A DNA stretch of 64,000 nt from contig NZ_LVEM01000001.1 in assembly GCF_001641335.1 (NCBI RefSeq), forward strand, positions 118,150 through 182,149, written 5' to 3'. The notes under the pieces were generated by a model, which did no database searches, had not been told where the DNA came from, and saw only the letters and a list, made by a program, of their open reading frames with translations. Source of the DNA: Bradyrhizobium stylosanthis (GTDB lineage Bacteria > Pseudomonadota > Alphaproteobacteria > Rhizobiales > Xanthobacteraceae). A program made the translations under genes and the position numbers. This document shows positions 10,856 to 19,481 of the stretch, piece after piece; the stretch's first letter is position 1, and each line of letters begins with the position of its first letter.

Positions 10856-12058
10856 ATGGCTGCGGATGATGCGCGCGGCGCGATGTTTCGCGTCATCCTT
10901 CCGAACCAGCCCAGCCGCGTCACCAATGCCGAGCTATTCTTCGACCTGGTCTTCGTCTTCGCCGTTACACAGGTGTCGCACACGCTGCTGCACCATTTCA
11001 CGCCGCTCGGCGCGGTCGAGGTCACCCTGCTGTTTCTGGCGGTGTGGTGGGTGTGGGTCTACACCGCCTGGGTCACCAACTGGCTCAATCCCGAACTGAC
11101 GCCGGTCCGTATCCTCATCTTCCTGATGATGCTGGGCGGCCTCGTGCTGTCCACGACGATCCCGACCGCCTTCGACGGCCGGGGCCTCTGGTTTGCGGTC
11201 GCCTACGCGACCATGCAGGTCGGGCGCACCGCGTTCTGGCTGTTCGCGACCCCGCGCCACCGGACGGCGGTGCGGCACAATGCGATCCGCATCCTCATCT
11301 GGCTTTGCGGCTCGGCGGTCTTCTGGATCCTCGGCGGCCTCGCGCACGGCGAGGAACGGCTGTGGTTCTGGATCGTGGCGCTTGCGATCGAATATGTCTC
11401 GCCCGCGGTGCGCTTCTGGGTCCCGAAGCTCGGCTTCTCGTCGGTCGAGGCCTGGGCCGTCGATGGCGGCCACATGGCCGAGCGTTGCGCCGGCTTCATC
11501 ATCATCGCGCTTGGCGAAGCCGTCGTCGTCAATGGCGCGACCTTTGCCGAGCTGCAATGGACCGCCGACAATATCCTGGCCTTCGTCTCGGCACTGGTCG
11601 GCAGTATCGCGATGTGGTGGGTCTATTTCCACAAGGGCGCCGAGGCCGGCTCGGAGCGGCTCTCGAAGTCTGCCGAATCCGGCCGGCTGGCGCGGCTCGC
11701 CTACACCTATCTGCATCTGCCGATCGTCGCCGGCATCATCCTGACCGCGGTCTCGGACGAGCTGGTGCTGAAGCATCCGACCGGCCATTCCGACATCCGC
11801 ACCATCGTCAGCACGATCGGCGGTCCGCTGGTGTTTCTGGTCGGCACCATCCTGTTCAAGCACTCGATCCGCGGCTTCCTCCAGCTCTCGCACGGCATCG
11901 GCATCATCCTGCTGCTGGCGCTGTGGTGGTTCGCAGCCGACCTGTCGCCGCTCTGGCTGTCGGTGGCGACGAGCGTGATCATGATTGTCGTCGCGGTGTG
12001 GGAGTCGATGTCGCTGCGGTCGAAGCCGGAGGAGGCCGAGGACTCTGGAGCCGCCTGA
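10856..12058 (+). CDS. low temperature requirement protein A (LtrA) family membrane protein
   Basis: This protein of about 400 aa has roughly twelve hydrophobic segments and matches the LtrA family. The N-terminal signature is VTNAELFFDLVFVFAVTQVS. Other family features are HMAERCAGFIIIALGEAVVV, with a conserved histidine-glutamate pair and GE, and YLHLPIVAGIILTAV. LtrA was named from a Listeria mutant unable to grow in the cold; the molecular function is unknown. Two adjacent ATG codons occur at 10853 and 10856, and the GGGAGG site favours the second. It follows bolA by 26 bp and may be co-transcribed with it. Confidence 0.9.
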   Translation: MAADDARGAMFRVILPNQPSRVTNAELFFDLVFVFAVTQVSHTLLHHFTPLGAVEVTLLFLAVWWVWVYTAWVTNWLNPELTPVRILIFLMMLGGLVLSTTIPTAFDGRGLWFAVAYATMQVGRTAFWLFATPRHRTAVRHNAIRILIWLCGSAVFWILGGLAHGEERLWFWIVALAIEYVSPAVRFWVPKLGFSSVEAWAVDGGHMAERCAGFIIIALGEAVVVNGATFAELQWTADNILAFVSALVGSIAMWWVYFHKGAEAGSERLSKSAESGRLARLAYTYLHLPIVAGIILTAVSDELVLKHPTGHSDIRTIVSTIGGPLVFLVGTILFKHSIRGFLQLSHGIGIILLLALWWFAADLSPLWLSVATSVIMIVVAVWESMSLRSKPEEAEDSGAA

Positions 12059-12068
12059 ACAAGCGCCT

Positions 12069-12199
12069 CGTCCTTCGAGACGACCGCTTTGCGGTCTCCT
12101 CAGGATGAGGCTGACCGGCATCGGTGCCAGTTGAACTTGCTGCCGCACACTCCGTCCTCATCCTGAGGAGCCCACCGAAGGTGGGCGTCTCGAAGGATG
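12069..12199. repeat. intergenic palindromic repeat, family C
   Basis: Inverted repeat of about 130 bases with outer arms TCCTTCGAGACG and CGTCTCGAAGGA and inner arms CTCCTCAGGATGAGG and CCTCATCCTGAGGAG. It lies between the convergent LtrA and egtD genes. Confidence 0.85.
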
Positions 12200-12231
12200 C
12201 GCCGCGAAACGGCTCTGAAAGCGCTGAAGGC

Positions 12232-13203
12232 TTACTCCGCGACCTCCAGTGCATGCACCGAGAACATCTTCGCCGCGTCCGTCCAGCTCTCGCGCACGCG
12301 CCAGCCGGCGCCTTGCGCCAGCGCGGCAAAGCGTTCGATGCTGTATTTGTAGCTGTTCTCGGTATGAATGCTCTCGCCGGGACGGAACGAGAAGCTGGTG
12401 CCGAGCAGCCGCACGGTCTGGCTCTTCTTGCTGATCAGGTGCATCTCGATGCGGTGCCGCTCGCGATTGTAGATCGCGCGATGGGTGAAGGCGGACAGGT
12501 CGAAATTGCCGCCGAGCTCGCGATTGATACGCACCAGGACATTGAGGTTGAAGCGCGCGGTGACGCCGGCCGCGTCGTTGTAGGCATCGAACAGCACGCG
12601 CTCGTCCTTCTCGAGGTCGGCGCCGATGATCATCTGCGCGCCCCTGCCGAGGATACGTCGCGCGCTCTTCAGGAACGCCTGCGCTTCATGCGGCTCGAAA
12701 TTGCCGATGGTCGAGCCGGGGAAAAAGCCGACCTTCGGCATGGACGCGACCGCCTTGGGCAGCTCGAACGGCGTGGTGAAGTCGGCGGCGACGGGATAGA
12801 TGCCGAGCGCGGGGAAGTCGCGCTTGAGCCCGTTCGCCTGCGCCTGGAGGAAGTCGCCAGAGATGTCGACGGGGACATAGGCGGCGAACTTGCACTGATT
12901 GAGCAGCAGGCGGACCTTCGTGGTCGCGCCGGCGCCGAACTCGACGAGGGCCGCATGCTCCGGAATGATCTTTGCGATCTCGCTGCCGCGCTCCTTCAGG
13001 ATCGATAGCTCGGTGCGGGTCGGGTAGTATTCCGGCAGCTTCGTGATCGCCTCGAACAACTCCGAGCCGGTCGCGTCATAGAAATATTTCGGCGACAGCT
13101 TTTTCGGCTGTTGCGAGAGGTCCTCGATGGCCTCGCGCGCGAAAGCGGTGGTCTGCTCGTCGGGGAGATGGGCTTCGGCCAAAGCGCTGGCGTGCACATT
13201 CAT
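12232..13203 (-). CDS. egtD: L-histidine N(alpha)-methyltransferase EgtD
   Basis: EgtD trimethylates histidine to hercynine using S-adenosylmethionine, the first step of ergothioneine synthesis. The 323-aa product has the family signature SPKYFYDATGSELFEAIT, the SAM-binding strand VEFGAGATTKVRLLL and the conserved GFFPGSTIGNFEP. An open frame extends to 13236, but the ATG at 13203 with an AGGAGAG ribosome site is preferred. It lies 51 bp downstream of egtB on the same strand, so the two form an egtB-egtD operon. The other egt genes are not in this window. Confidence 0.95.
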   Translation of the reverse strand: MNVHASALAEAHLPDEQTTAFAREAIEDLSQQPKKLSPKYFYDATGSELFEAITKLPEYYPTRTELSILKERGSEIAKIIPEHAALVEFGAGATTKVRLLLNQCKFAAYVPVDISGDFLQAQANGLKRDFPALGIYPVAADFTTPFELPKAVASMPKVGFFPGSTIGNFEPHEAQAFLKSARRILGRGAQMIIGADLEKDERVLFDAYNDAAGVTARFNLNVLVRINRELGGNFDLSAFTHRAIYNRERHRIEMHLISKKSQTVRLLGTSFSFRPGESIHTENSYKYSIERFAALAQGAGWRVRESWTDAAKMFSVHALEVAE

Positions 13204-13254
13204 GATACTCTCCTGAACGCGCTGTCCGGCGCGCATCTGTCGTCGGATTAAAGA

Positions 13255-14502
13255 CTAGACGTAGTCAGCAAGCCGCAGGCCGGTGAACTGCCAGCGGTGG
13301 TGAGGATAGAAAAAGTTACGATAGGTAATACGGCTGTGGCCTTCAGGGGTTGCAAGCGAGGAGCCGCGCAGGACCAATTGGTTGACCATGAACTTGCCAT
13401 TGTACTCGCCGAGCGCACCTTCGATCGCGCGGTAGCCGGGGTAGGGCGAGTATGACGAGCGGGTCCATTGCCAGACGATGCCGAAGGCGTCGTTGAGCTG
13501 ACGGGTGCGGGCTGCAACCTCCCATTCCGTCTCGGTCGGAAGGTGCTTTCCGGCCCAGCGCGCGAACGCATCGGCCTCGTAATAGCTGACGTGGCAGACC
13601 GGCGCGTCGGGATCGACCGGCCTGAGGCCGGCCAGCGTCATCACCTGCCATCCGCCGTCGACCTCGCGCCAATGGCCCGGGGCCTGCCAGTCTTCCTTGC
13701 TGGCCGCGGCAAAGCCGTCCATCAGCCACAGCGTTGCCGTCCGGTAGCCGCCGTCGCGCATGAAGGCGAGCCATTCGGCATTGGTCACGAGATTGCGGGC
13801 GACCTTGACGGGGCCGACGAGGGCGCGATGGGCCGGCTTCTCGTTGTCGAAATGGAAGCTGTCATCGACATGGCCGACGGTATGGATGCCTTCGTTGAGC
13901 GTCATCCAATCGTCACCGGCGCGCGTCGCGGATGGAAAGCGCCAGTCCGCATCGTAGGCCGGGTAGACCGGGTTCTGTGCGAAGGCGTGCAGGATGTCGG
14001 TGAACATCAGCTCCTGATGCTGCTGCTCGTGGTTGAGCCCGACCTCGACCAGCGGCGCCAGGGCCCGGAGCTTTTCCGCTTCCGCTTCCCGAAAAAACTT
14101 CACGACCGCCGCATCAACATGGCGGCGATAAGCGCCGACCTCGTCTGCGCTGGGACGGGTGATGTCGCCGCGATGATTGCGGGCATGACGCGGCCCGGCG
14201 CTGACGTAATAGGAATTGAACAGGAAGGCGAAATCGGGATGGAAGGGTCGGTAGCCGGGGGCGTGCTCGCCGAGCAAGAACTGCTCCCAGAACCAGGTGG
14301 TATGGGCCCGATGCCATTTCGCCGGGCTCGCATCCGGCATGGACTGGATCTGCTGGTCCTCGGGCGACAGCGGCGCCGCCCGGCGCTCGGTCTCGTTGCG
14401 GACGGTGAGAAAGGCATCCTCCAGCCGCCGGGCGAGGCTGCCCGGGTCGGAGGACGGTGACGAAAGCGCGGGGGCGGCCGTGGCGGAGGCTGGTTTCGTC
14501 AC
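13255..14502 (-). CDS. egtB: ergothioneine biosynthesis sulfoxide synthase EgtB
   Basis: EgtB is a non-haem iron enzyme that joins hercynine to a thiol donor (gamma-glutamylcysteine or cysteine) with oxygen to form a sulfoxide. The 415-aa product has an N-terminal DinB-like domain with the iron-binding pattern WHRAH and NHEQQHQE, and a C-terminal formylglycine-generating-enzyme-like domain (HVSYYEADAFARWAGKHLPT, then RGSSLATPEGHSRITYRNFF). The frame is open back to a TTG at 14559, but a GGAG ribosome site 6 bases before the GTG at 14502, and a stress promoter match lying between the two, favour the GTG. It is followed by egtD. Confidence 0.95.
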   Translation of the reverse strand: MTKPASATAAPALSSPSSDPGSLARRLEDAFLTVRNETERRAAPLSPEDQQIQSMPDASPAKWHRAHTTWFWEQFLLGEHAPGYRPFHPDFAFLFNSYYVSAGPRHARNHRGDITRPSADEVGAYRRHVDAAVVKFFREAEAEKLRALAPLVEVGLNHEQQHQELMFTDILHAFAQNPVYPAYDADWRFPSATRAGDDWMTLNEGIHTVGHVDDSFHFDNEKPAHRALVGPVKVARNLVTNAEWLAFMRDGGYRTATLWLMDGFAAASKEDWQAPGHWREVDGGWQVMTLAGLRPVDPDAPVCHVSYYEADAFARWAGKHLPTETEWEVAARTRQLNDAFGIVWQWTRSSYSPYPGYRAIEGALGEYNGKFMVNQLVLRGSSLATPEGHSRITYRNFFYPHHRWQFTGLRLADYV

Positions 14503-14526
14503 GTTTTTCTCCAGACAGGACAAGAG

Positions 14527-14551
14527 AACGTTGTTGGCGTTGCCCGGTTCC
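14527..14551 (-). promoter_or_regulatory. candidate EcfG-type promoter of egtB-egtD
   Basis: On the minus strand GGAAC (14551-14547), exactly 16 bases, then CGTT (14530-14527) is a full match to the GGAAC-N16-CGTT consensus of EcfG sigma factors. The start codon at 14502 is 25 bases downstream, with the GGAG ribosome site in between. Use by EcfG is inferred from the match. Confidence 0.6.
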
Positions 14552-14826
14552 AAAACCAAGGTTCGTCCTAGATAGGGGCTCCGTTACGGTATGAAAGTCC
14601 TCCCCGGCGATGATATTCGTGCCATCATGCAATGAGCCGGCACCGTCCGGATCGGCCGCCCAGGGTGGGACAAGGCTCGGGACAAGGGGCCGGGGCAGGC
14701 CCGTTCGCCGCCATTTTACTTTGGATGCACAACGGTTTGGGCTACATATATAGGCAGGTATCGGGTTAGATCGGCTGAGCCGGCCCGAAGCAATTGGTGA
14801 GGGCTCTGCCCCAGAAGGACACGGAT

Positions 14827-15153
14827 ATGAGCATCGCGGAATTCATCGACAACGAAGTGAAGTCGAACGACGTGGTTCTGTTTATGAAGGGTACGCCGCA
14901 ATTTCCGCAGTGCGGTTTCTCCGGCCAGGTCGTCCAGATCCTCGACCACATCGGCGTCGGCTATAAGGGCCTCAACGTGCTCGAATCCGCCGAGCTGCGT
15001 AACGGCATCAAGGAATTCTCGAACTGGCCGACCATCCCGCAGCTCTACGTGAAGGGCGAGTTCATCGGCGGCTGCGATATCGTCCGCGAGATGTTCCAGG
15101 CCGGCGAATTGCAGCAGCTCTTCTCCGAGAAGGGCGTCGTCGTCGCGGCCTGA
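14827..15153 (+). CDS. grxD: monothiol glutaredoxin, CGFS type (Grx4)
   Basis: This 108-aa monothiol glutaredoxin binds a [2Fe-2S] cluster with glutathione and delivers it to targets or to BolA. The motif PQCGFSG contains the CGFS active site. [10 protein letters not shown] before it, the [19 protein letters not shown] segment and the start at MSIAEFID are all standard. An in-frame upstream start at 14794 would add eleven residues without homology; the AAGGA site favours 14827. It is 4 bp from the macrodomain gene, so the two are likely co-transcribed. Confidence 0.97.
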   Translation: MSIAEFIDNEVKSNDVVLFMKGTPQFPQCGFSGQVVQILDHIGVGYKGLNVLESAELRNGIKEFSNWPTIPQLYVKGEFIGGCDIVREMFQAGELQQLFSEKGVVVAA

Positions 15154-15157
15154 GGCC

Positions 15158-15709
15158 GTGACCATGCTGTCGCGCCGGATTGGCGGCGCGGAGCTCGAGG
15201 TCATCGTTGCCGACATCACGACACTCGGCGTTGACGCCATCGTCAACGCCGCGAATTCGTCGCTCCTTGGCGGGGGCGGCGTGGATGGCGCGATCCATCG
15301 CGCCGCCGGGCCTGATCTGGTCGCCGAATGCCGCATGCTGCACGGCTGCAAGACCGGTGATGCCAAGATCACCAAAGGCTACCGGCTCAAGGCCGCGCAT
15401 GTGATCCACACCGTCGGGCCGGTCTGGAACGGCGGCACCCTCAACGAGGACGATCTGCTCGCCTCCTGCTATCGCCGTTCGATGGAGCTGTGCGGCAAGC
15501 ACGAGCTGACCTCGGTGGCGTTTCCCGCGATTTCGACCGGGATTTTCCGCTTTCCTGCCGATCGGGCCGCCAAGATCGCGATTCATACGGTCATCGACGC
15601 TCTGCCGGCCGTGCCCTCGGTCGGCCACGTCGTCTTCTGTTGTTTTTCGGAGGCAAGCGCGGCGCTCCATACGGACGTTTTGGCGCGCTACAGCGGCCCT
15701 TGTGCCTGA
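15158..15709 (+). CDS. macrodomain protein, probable O-acetyl-ADP-ribose deacetylase
   Basis: This 183-aa protein is a stand-alone macrodomain of the YmdB/MacroD type, which hydrolyses O-acetyl-ADP-ribose or removes ADP-ribose from proteins. Characteristic segments are [20 protein letters not shown], the ADP-ribose binding loop, then [11 protein letters not shown], the strand [10 protein letters not shown], and [13 protein letters not shown] for the second phosphate loop. The start is a GTG at 15158 or an ATG at 15164. It directly follows grxD with a 4-bp gap. A link between NAD-derived metabolites and the redox cluster is possible but not shown. Confidence 0.93.
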   Translation: MTMLSRRIGGAELEVIVADITTLGVDAIVNAANSSLLGGGGVDGAIHRAAGPDLVAECRMLHGCKTGDAKITKGYRLKAAHVIHTVGPVWNGGTLNEDDLLASCYRRSMELCGKHELTSVAFPAISTGIFRFPADRAAKIAIHTVIDALPAVPSVGHVVFCCFSEASAALHTDVLARYSGPCA

Positions 15710-15755
15710 TGGCCCGGTCGGTACACTCCGCCGGACCATGTTCCGGGGAGGGGAT

Positions 15756-17060
15756 ATGATTTTACGATCTGGACTGCGTGCGTTCGCTTGCGGCGCGTTG
15801 TTGTCGCTTGGCGCGTTGTTGTCGCTTGGCGCGATGTCGTTCGCGAAGGCGGAGGGCACCTACGAGATTCCTGCCGGCGCGCATTTCAACCAGGAGAAGC
15901 TCGGCAAGATCAGCGAGTTCTTCAAGAACGAGGTCGCGATCGGCAAGATCGCCGGCGCCACCGTGCTGATCAGGCAGCACGGCAAGCCTGTCTACCACGA
16001 GGCCTTCGGCGTCCAGGACGTAGCCAGCAAGGCGCCGATCACCGACAAGACGATCTTCCGCCTGTTCTCGATGAGCAAGGCGATCACCTCCGTCGTTGCC
16101 GTGCAGATGATCGAGGACGGCAAGATCAAGCTCGATGATCCCCTCTCGAAATACATTCCCTCCTTCGCCAACGTGAAGGTCGGCGTCGAGAAGAAGGCCG
16201 ACGACGGCACCAAGTCGCTCGAGCTGGTGCCACCGAACCGGCCGATCACCGTGCTCGACCTGATGCGCCACACCTCGGGCATCACCTATGGCTTTTACGG
16301 CGACAGCCTGGTCCGCAAGGCCTATCGCGATGCCAATATCTATGCCGGCGATTTCGACCTCGCCGAGTTCGCCGAGCGCATCGCCAAGCTGCCGCTGCAC
16401 AACCAGCCGGGCGCGCTGTGGCAGTACGGTCATTCGACCGACGTCCTGGCGCGCGTGATGGAGATCGCGGCCGGCAAGCCGCTGATCGACATCATGCGGG
16501 AGAAGCTGCTGGACCCGCTCGGCATGGTCGATACCGGATTCTTCGTGACGGCTCCCGAGAAGCAGAAGCTTATGGCGCAGCCGGTGCCGAACGACAGCGA
16601 TTTCCGCGTTGGCCGGATCAACGATCCGACGGTCGTCAAGAAGATCCAGTTCGCCAGCGGCGGCATGGTGACGACCATGGCCGACTATGAGCGCTTCGCG
16701 CAGATGCTGCTCAATGGCGGGACGCTCGACGGCAAGACGATCCTCAAGCCCGATGCGTTCAAGCTGATGACGACCGACAAGATCGGTCCGGGCTCCGGCG
16801 TCGATCGCGACTATTTCTACTTCCCCGGCGACGGCTTCGGCTTCGGCCTCGGGCTCGCGGTCCGAACCGATCCCGGCAACGCAAAGCCGCCACCGCCCGG
16901 CGATCTCGGTGAATTGAAGTGGGACGGCGCCTCCGGCTGCTACTTCGTGATCGATCCCAAGCAGGACATGTTCTTCGTCCTGCTGGAACAGACCCCGACC
17001 GAGCGCCAGCGCGTGCAGCGGACATTGAAGCAGTTGGTTTATGAATCCATGGAGAATTGA
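15756..17060 (+). CDS. secreted serine hydrolase, class C beta-lactamase family (tandem copy 1)
   Basis: This 434-aa protein has an N-terminal signal peptide and a beta-lactamase/transpeptidase-like (Pfam Beta-lactamase, family S12) domain. The catalytic SxxK is seen in FRLFSMSKAIT. The second motif is YGHS in WQYGHSTDVL, in place of YxN. RHTSGITYGFY is also typical. Such proteins are usually esterases or peptidases rather than true lactamases. The signal peptide carries an exact 18-base tandem duplication at 15796-15831 (LLSLGA twice). The GGGGAGGGG site favours the ATG at 15756. The next gene, a paralogue, begins 1 base after the stop. Confidence 0.9.
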   Translation: MILRSGLRAFACGALLSLGALLSLGAMSFAKAEGTYEIPAGAHFNQEKLGKISEFFKNEVAIGKIAGATVLIRQHGKPVYHEAFGVQDVASKAPITDKTIFRLFSMSKAITSVVAVQMIEDGKIKLDDPLSKYIPSFANVKVGVEKKADDGTKSLELVPPNRPITVLDLMRHTSGITYGFYGDSLVRKAYRDANIYAGDFDLAEFAERIAKLPLHNQPGALWQYGHSTDVLARVMEIAAGKPLIDIMREKLLDPLGMVDTGFFVTAPEKQKLMAQPVPNDSDFRVGRINDPTVVKKIQFASGGMVTTMADYERFAQMLLNGGTLDGKTILKPDAFKLMTTDKIGPGSGVDRDYFYFPGDGFGFGLGLAVRTDPGNAKPPPPGDLGELKWDGASGCYFVIDPKQDMFFVLLEQTPTERQRVQRTLKQLVYESMEN

Positions 17061-17061
17061 C

Positions 17062-18324
17062 ATGTTCGGGCGCCGCGCGCTGTTCGCGGCGCTCGTTCTG
17101 CTGTCGAGTGCGGCCGGTGCGCAGGCGGGCCCGGACGGGCGCGCGCGCAGCTTCTCGCCCGAAGGCCTCGCCAAGGTCTCCGACTACATCCGCAAGGAGG
17201 TCGCCGCCGGAACGTTCCCGGGCGCGATCCTGCTGCTCCAGCAGCACGGCAAGCCGGTCTATTACGAGAATTTCGGCGTCCGCGACGTCGCCACCGAGAT
17301 TTCGATGAGCGCGGACACGATCTTCCGCCTCTATTCGATGTCGAAGCCGGTCACGACGGTCATGGCGATGATGCTGGTCGAGGAGGGCAAGCTTTCGCTC
17401 GACGATCCCGTCGCAAAATACATTCCGGCCTTCGGCAGGATGAAAGTCGGCGTCGAGAAGAAGGCCGAGGACGGCAAGGTTTCGCTCGATCTCGAGCCGC
17501 TCAATCGTCCGGTGACGGTCAAGGATCTGATGCGCCACACCTCCGGGCTGCCTTACGGCTATTATGGCGGGGGCCCGGTGAACAAGCTCTATGCCGACGC
17601 CGGCCTGTTCGACAACAAGGCCCTGAACAATGCCGAGCTCGTCGCGAAGATCGCCACGCTGCCGCTCGCCGAACAGCCCGGCACGATCTGGGACTACGGC
17701 CTCTCCACCGATGTGCTCGGCCGTATCGTCGAAGTGATCTCGGGCAAATCGCTGCTCCAGTTCGAGAAGGAGCGGCTGCTCGATCCGCTCGGGATGACGG
17801 AGACCGCTTACTATGTGGCCGATCCCGCCAAGTGGCCGCGCATCGCCGAGCCGATGCCTGCGGACCGCGCGATCAGCCCCATGACGCAGGTGCGCGATCC
17901 CCGGCAACCGCTGAAATGGGAGTCCGGCGGCGGCGGCCTCGTCGGCACGGTCGGCGACTACGCGCGCTTCTCGCAGATGCTGCTGAATGGCGGTACGTTC
18001 GAAGGCCGCCGCTATCTCAAGGCCGAGACCATCGCGCTGATGGCCAAGGACCACATAGGACCGGACACGAAGGTCTCACGCGAGCAGAACTATTATCCGG
18101 GCGCATCGAGCGGCTTCGGTCTCGGCTTCGCCGTGCGCACCTCGGTGCCCGAGGGGACGTCATGGCCGCTCGGCGAATATCGCTGGGACGGCGTCGGCGG
18201 CACGTTCTTCTTCATCGATCCCGAGGACGATCTGTTCGGGATCTTCATGGTGCAGACCCCCTCGCAGCGCGGGCGGGTCCAACTCGCGCTGAAGACGCTG
18301 ATCTATCAGGCGATGGGGCGGTAG
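17062..18324 (+). CDS. secreted serine hydrolase, class C beta-lactamase family (tandem copy 2)
   Basis: This 420-aa paralogue of the preceding gene has a signal peptide (RRALFAALVLLSSAAGAQA). SxxK is in YRLYSMSKPVT and the second motif is YGLS in WDYGLSTDVL. Long stretches match copy 1, for example VGVEKKA-DG and NRP-TV-DLMRHTSG. The ATG at 17062 lies 1 base after the stop of copy 1, so the two are surely co-transcribed. The stop abuts, without a spare base, the stop of the convergent aldolase gene. The substrate is unknown; divergence between the copies suggests different specificities. Confidence 0.9.
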   Translation: MFGRRALFAALVLLSSAAGAQAGPDGRARSFSPEGLAKVSDYIRKEVAAGTFPGAILLLQQHGKPVYYENFGVRDVATEISMSADTIFRLYSMSKPVTTVMAMMLVEEGKLSLDDPVAKYIPAFGRMKVGVEKKAEDGKVSLDLEPLNRPVTVKDLMRHTSGLPYGYYGGGPVNKLYADAGLFDNKALNNAELVAKIATLPLAEQPGTIWDYGLSTDVLGRIVEVISGKSLLQFEKERLLDPLGMTETAYYVADPAKWPRIAEPMPADRAISPMTQVRDPRQPLKWESGGGGLVGTVGDYARFSQMLLNGGTFEGRRYLKAETIALMAKDHIGPDTKVSREQNYYPGASSGFGLGFAVRTSVPEGTSWPLGEYRWDGVGGTFFFIDPEDDLFGIFMVQTPSQRGRVQLALKTLIYQAMGR

Positions 18325-19392
18325 TTACGCCCCGCGCACGATCTCGCGCACATATCCGATCGTTTCCTCGACCTGGGCCGCATTGACGTCGAGATGCGTG
18401 CAGGCGCGGATGCGGCCGTCCATCATCGCGAGCGTCACGCCGCGCTGGCGCAGCGCCGCCACCATCTTGTCGCCGGGAATGCCGGCGCCGTCGGGCTTGA
18501 AGAACACGAGGTTGGTCTCGGGCTCCTGCACCTCGATGCCTGCGATCTGCGACAGCCCGCGGGCGAGTGCGCGCGCATTGGCGTGGTCGTCGGCAAGGCG
18601 CTCGACGTGATGGTCGAGCGCGTAGATGCAGGCGGCCGCGCAGATGCCGGCCTGCCGCATCGAGCCGCCGAGGCGCTGCTTCCACTGCCAGACCGCGTCG
18701 ATGAAGGCGCGCGTGCCCGCGAGCACGCCGCCGATCGGCGCGCCCAGGCCCTTGGAGAAATCGATCCAGGCCGAGTCCCAGCCCGCGGTCATGTCGCGCG
18801 GAGAGATGCCGCTGGCCACCGTGGCGTTGAGCAGGCGTGCGCCGTCCATGTGCGTGACGAGGCCGTGCTGCTTGGCGATCGCGACGATCTCGTCGAGCGC
18901 TGCCTTCTTCCAGATCGTGCCGCCGCCGATATTGGCGGTCTGCTCGACGCTGACGACGGTCTGCGGCGGCTGGTAGCGCGTGCGCGGGTGCAGCGCCTTG
19001 CGGAAGGTCTCCGGCGTGAACTGGCCGTCGGGGCCCTTGAGCTGCGTCACCTGAAAACCGCCGATCGCGGCATGCGCGCCGCCTTCGCGGGCGATGATGT
19101 GCGCGGTCTCATGCGCCAGGATCTCGTCGCCGGGACGGCAATGCACCAGCGTCGCGGTGACGTTGCACATCGTGCCCGAGGGCATGTAGACCGCGGCTTC
19201 CTTGCCCATCAGCGCGGCGACGCGCTCGCACAGCGCGTTCACGGTCGGGTCGTCGCCGACCTGCTCGTCGCCGACCTCCGCCCGCGCCATCGCCTCGCGC
19301 ATTCCAGCCGTCGGCTTGGTCTGCGTGTCCGAAAGCAGATTGATGCGCACCGGCGGCGCCTTGGGATTGATAGGGGGAGGGGTGTAGAGCAT
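18325..19392 (-). CDS. low-specificity L-threonine aldolase
   Basis: This 355-aa PLP-dependent enzyme cleaves threonine or allo-threonine to glycine and acetaldehyde. Family signatures are NLLSDTQTKPT near the N-terminus, AEVGDEQVGDDPTVNALCERVA, the aspartate-containing THMDGARLLNA, and DFSKGLGAPIGGVLAG with the PLP-binding lysine. The ATG at 19392 follows a GAGGAG ribosome site; an in-frame extension to 19407 lacks one. Its stop abuts that of the convergent serine hydrolase, so the two transcripts must overlap. Confidence 0.95.
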   Translation of the reverse strand: MLYTPPPINPKAPPVRINLLSDTQTKPTAGMREAMARAEVGDEQVGDDPTVNALCERVAALMGKEAAVYMPSGTMCNVTATLVHCRPGDEILAHETAHIIAREGGAHAAIGGFQVTQLKGPDGQFTPETFRKALHPRTRYQPPQTVVSVEQTANIGGGTIWKKAALDEIVAIAKQHGLVTHMDGARLLNATVASGISPRDMTAGWDSAWIDFSKGLGAPIGGVLAGTRAFIDAVWQWKQRLGGSMRQAGICAAACIYALDHHVERLADDHANARALARGLSQIAGIEVQEPETNLVFFKPDGAGIPGDKMVAALRQRGVTLAMMDGRIRACTHLDVNAAQVEETIGYVREIVRGA

Positions 19393-19440
19393 GCGACGGC
19401 TCCTCAAAGCATTGCGGCCACTGAAGTGTGGCTCTTAAGC

Positions 19441-19466
19441 AAAAAGGCCCCGGCGAACCGGGGCCT
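19441..19466 (-). terminator. Rho-independent terminator of rpsD
   Basis: On the minus strand AGGCCCCGG-TTCG-CCGGGGCCT is a perfect 9-bp stem with a stable TTCG tetraloop, followed by TTTTT, 16 bases after the rpsD stop codon. Confidence 0.92.
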
Positions 19467-19481
19467 TTCGATAGTCAGATC

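Noticed and set aside
15756..18324. True beta-lactamases giving resistance
   Set aside because: The YxN and KTG motifs of class C enzymes are not both present; esterase or peptidase activity is more likely.
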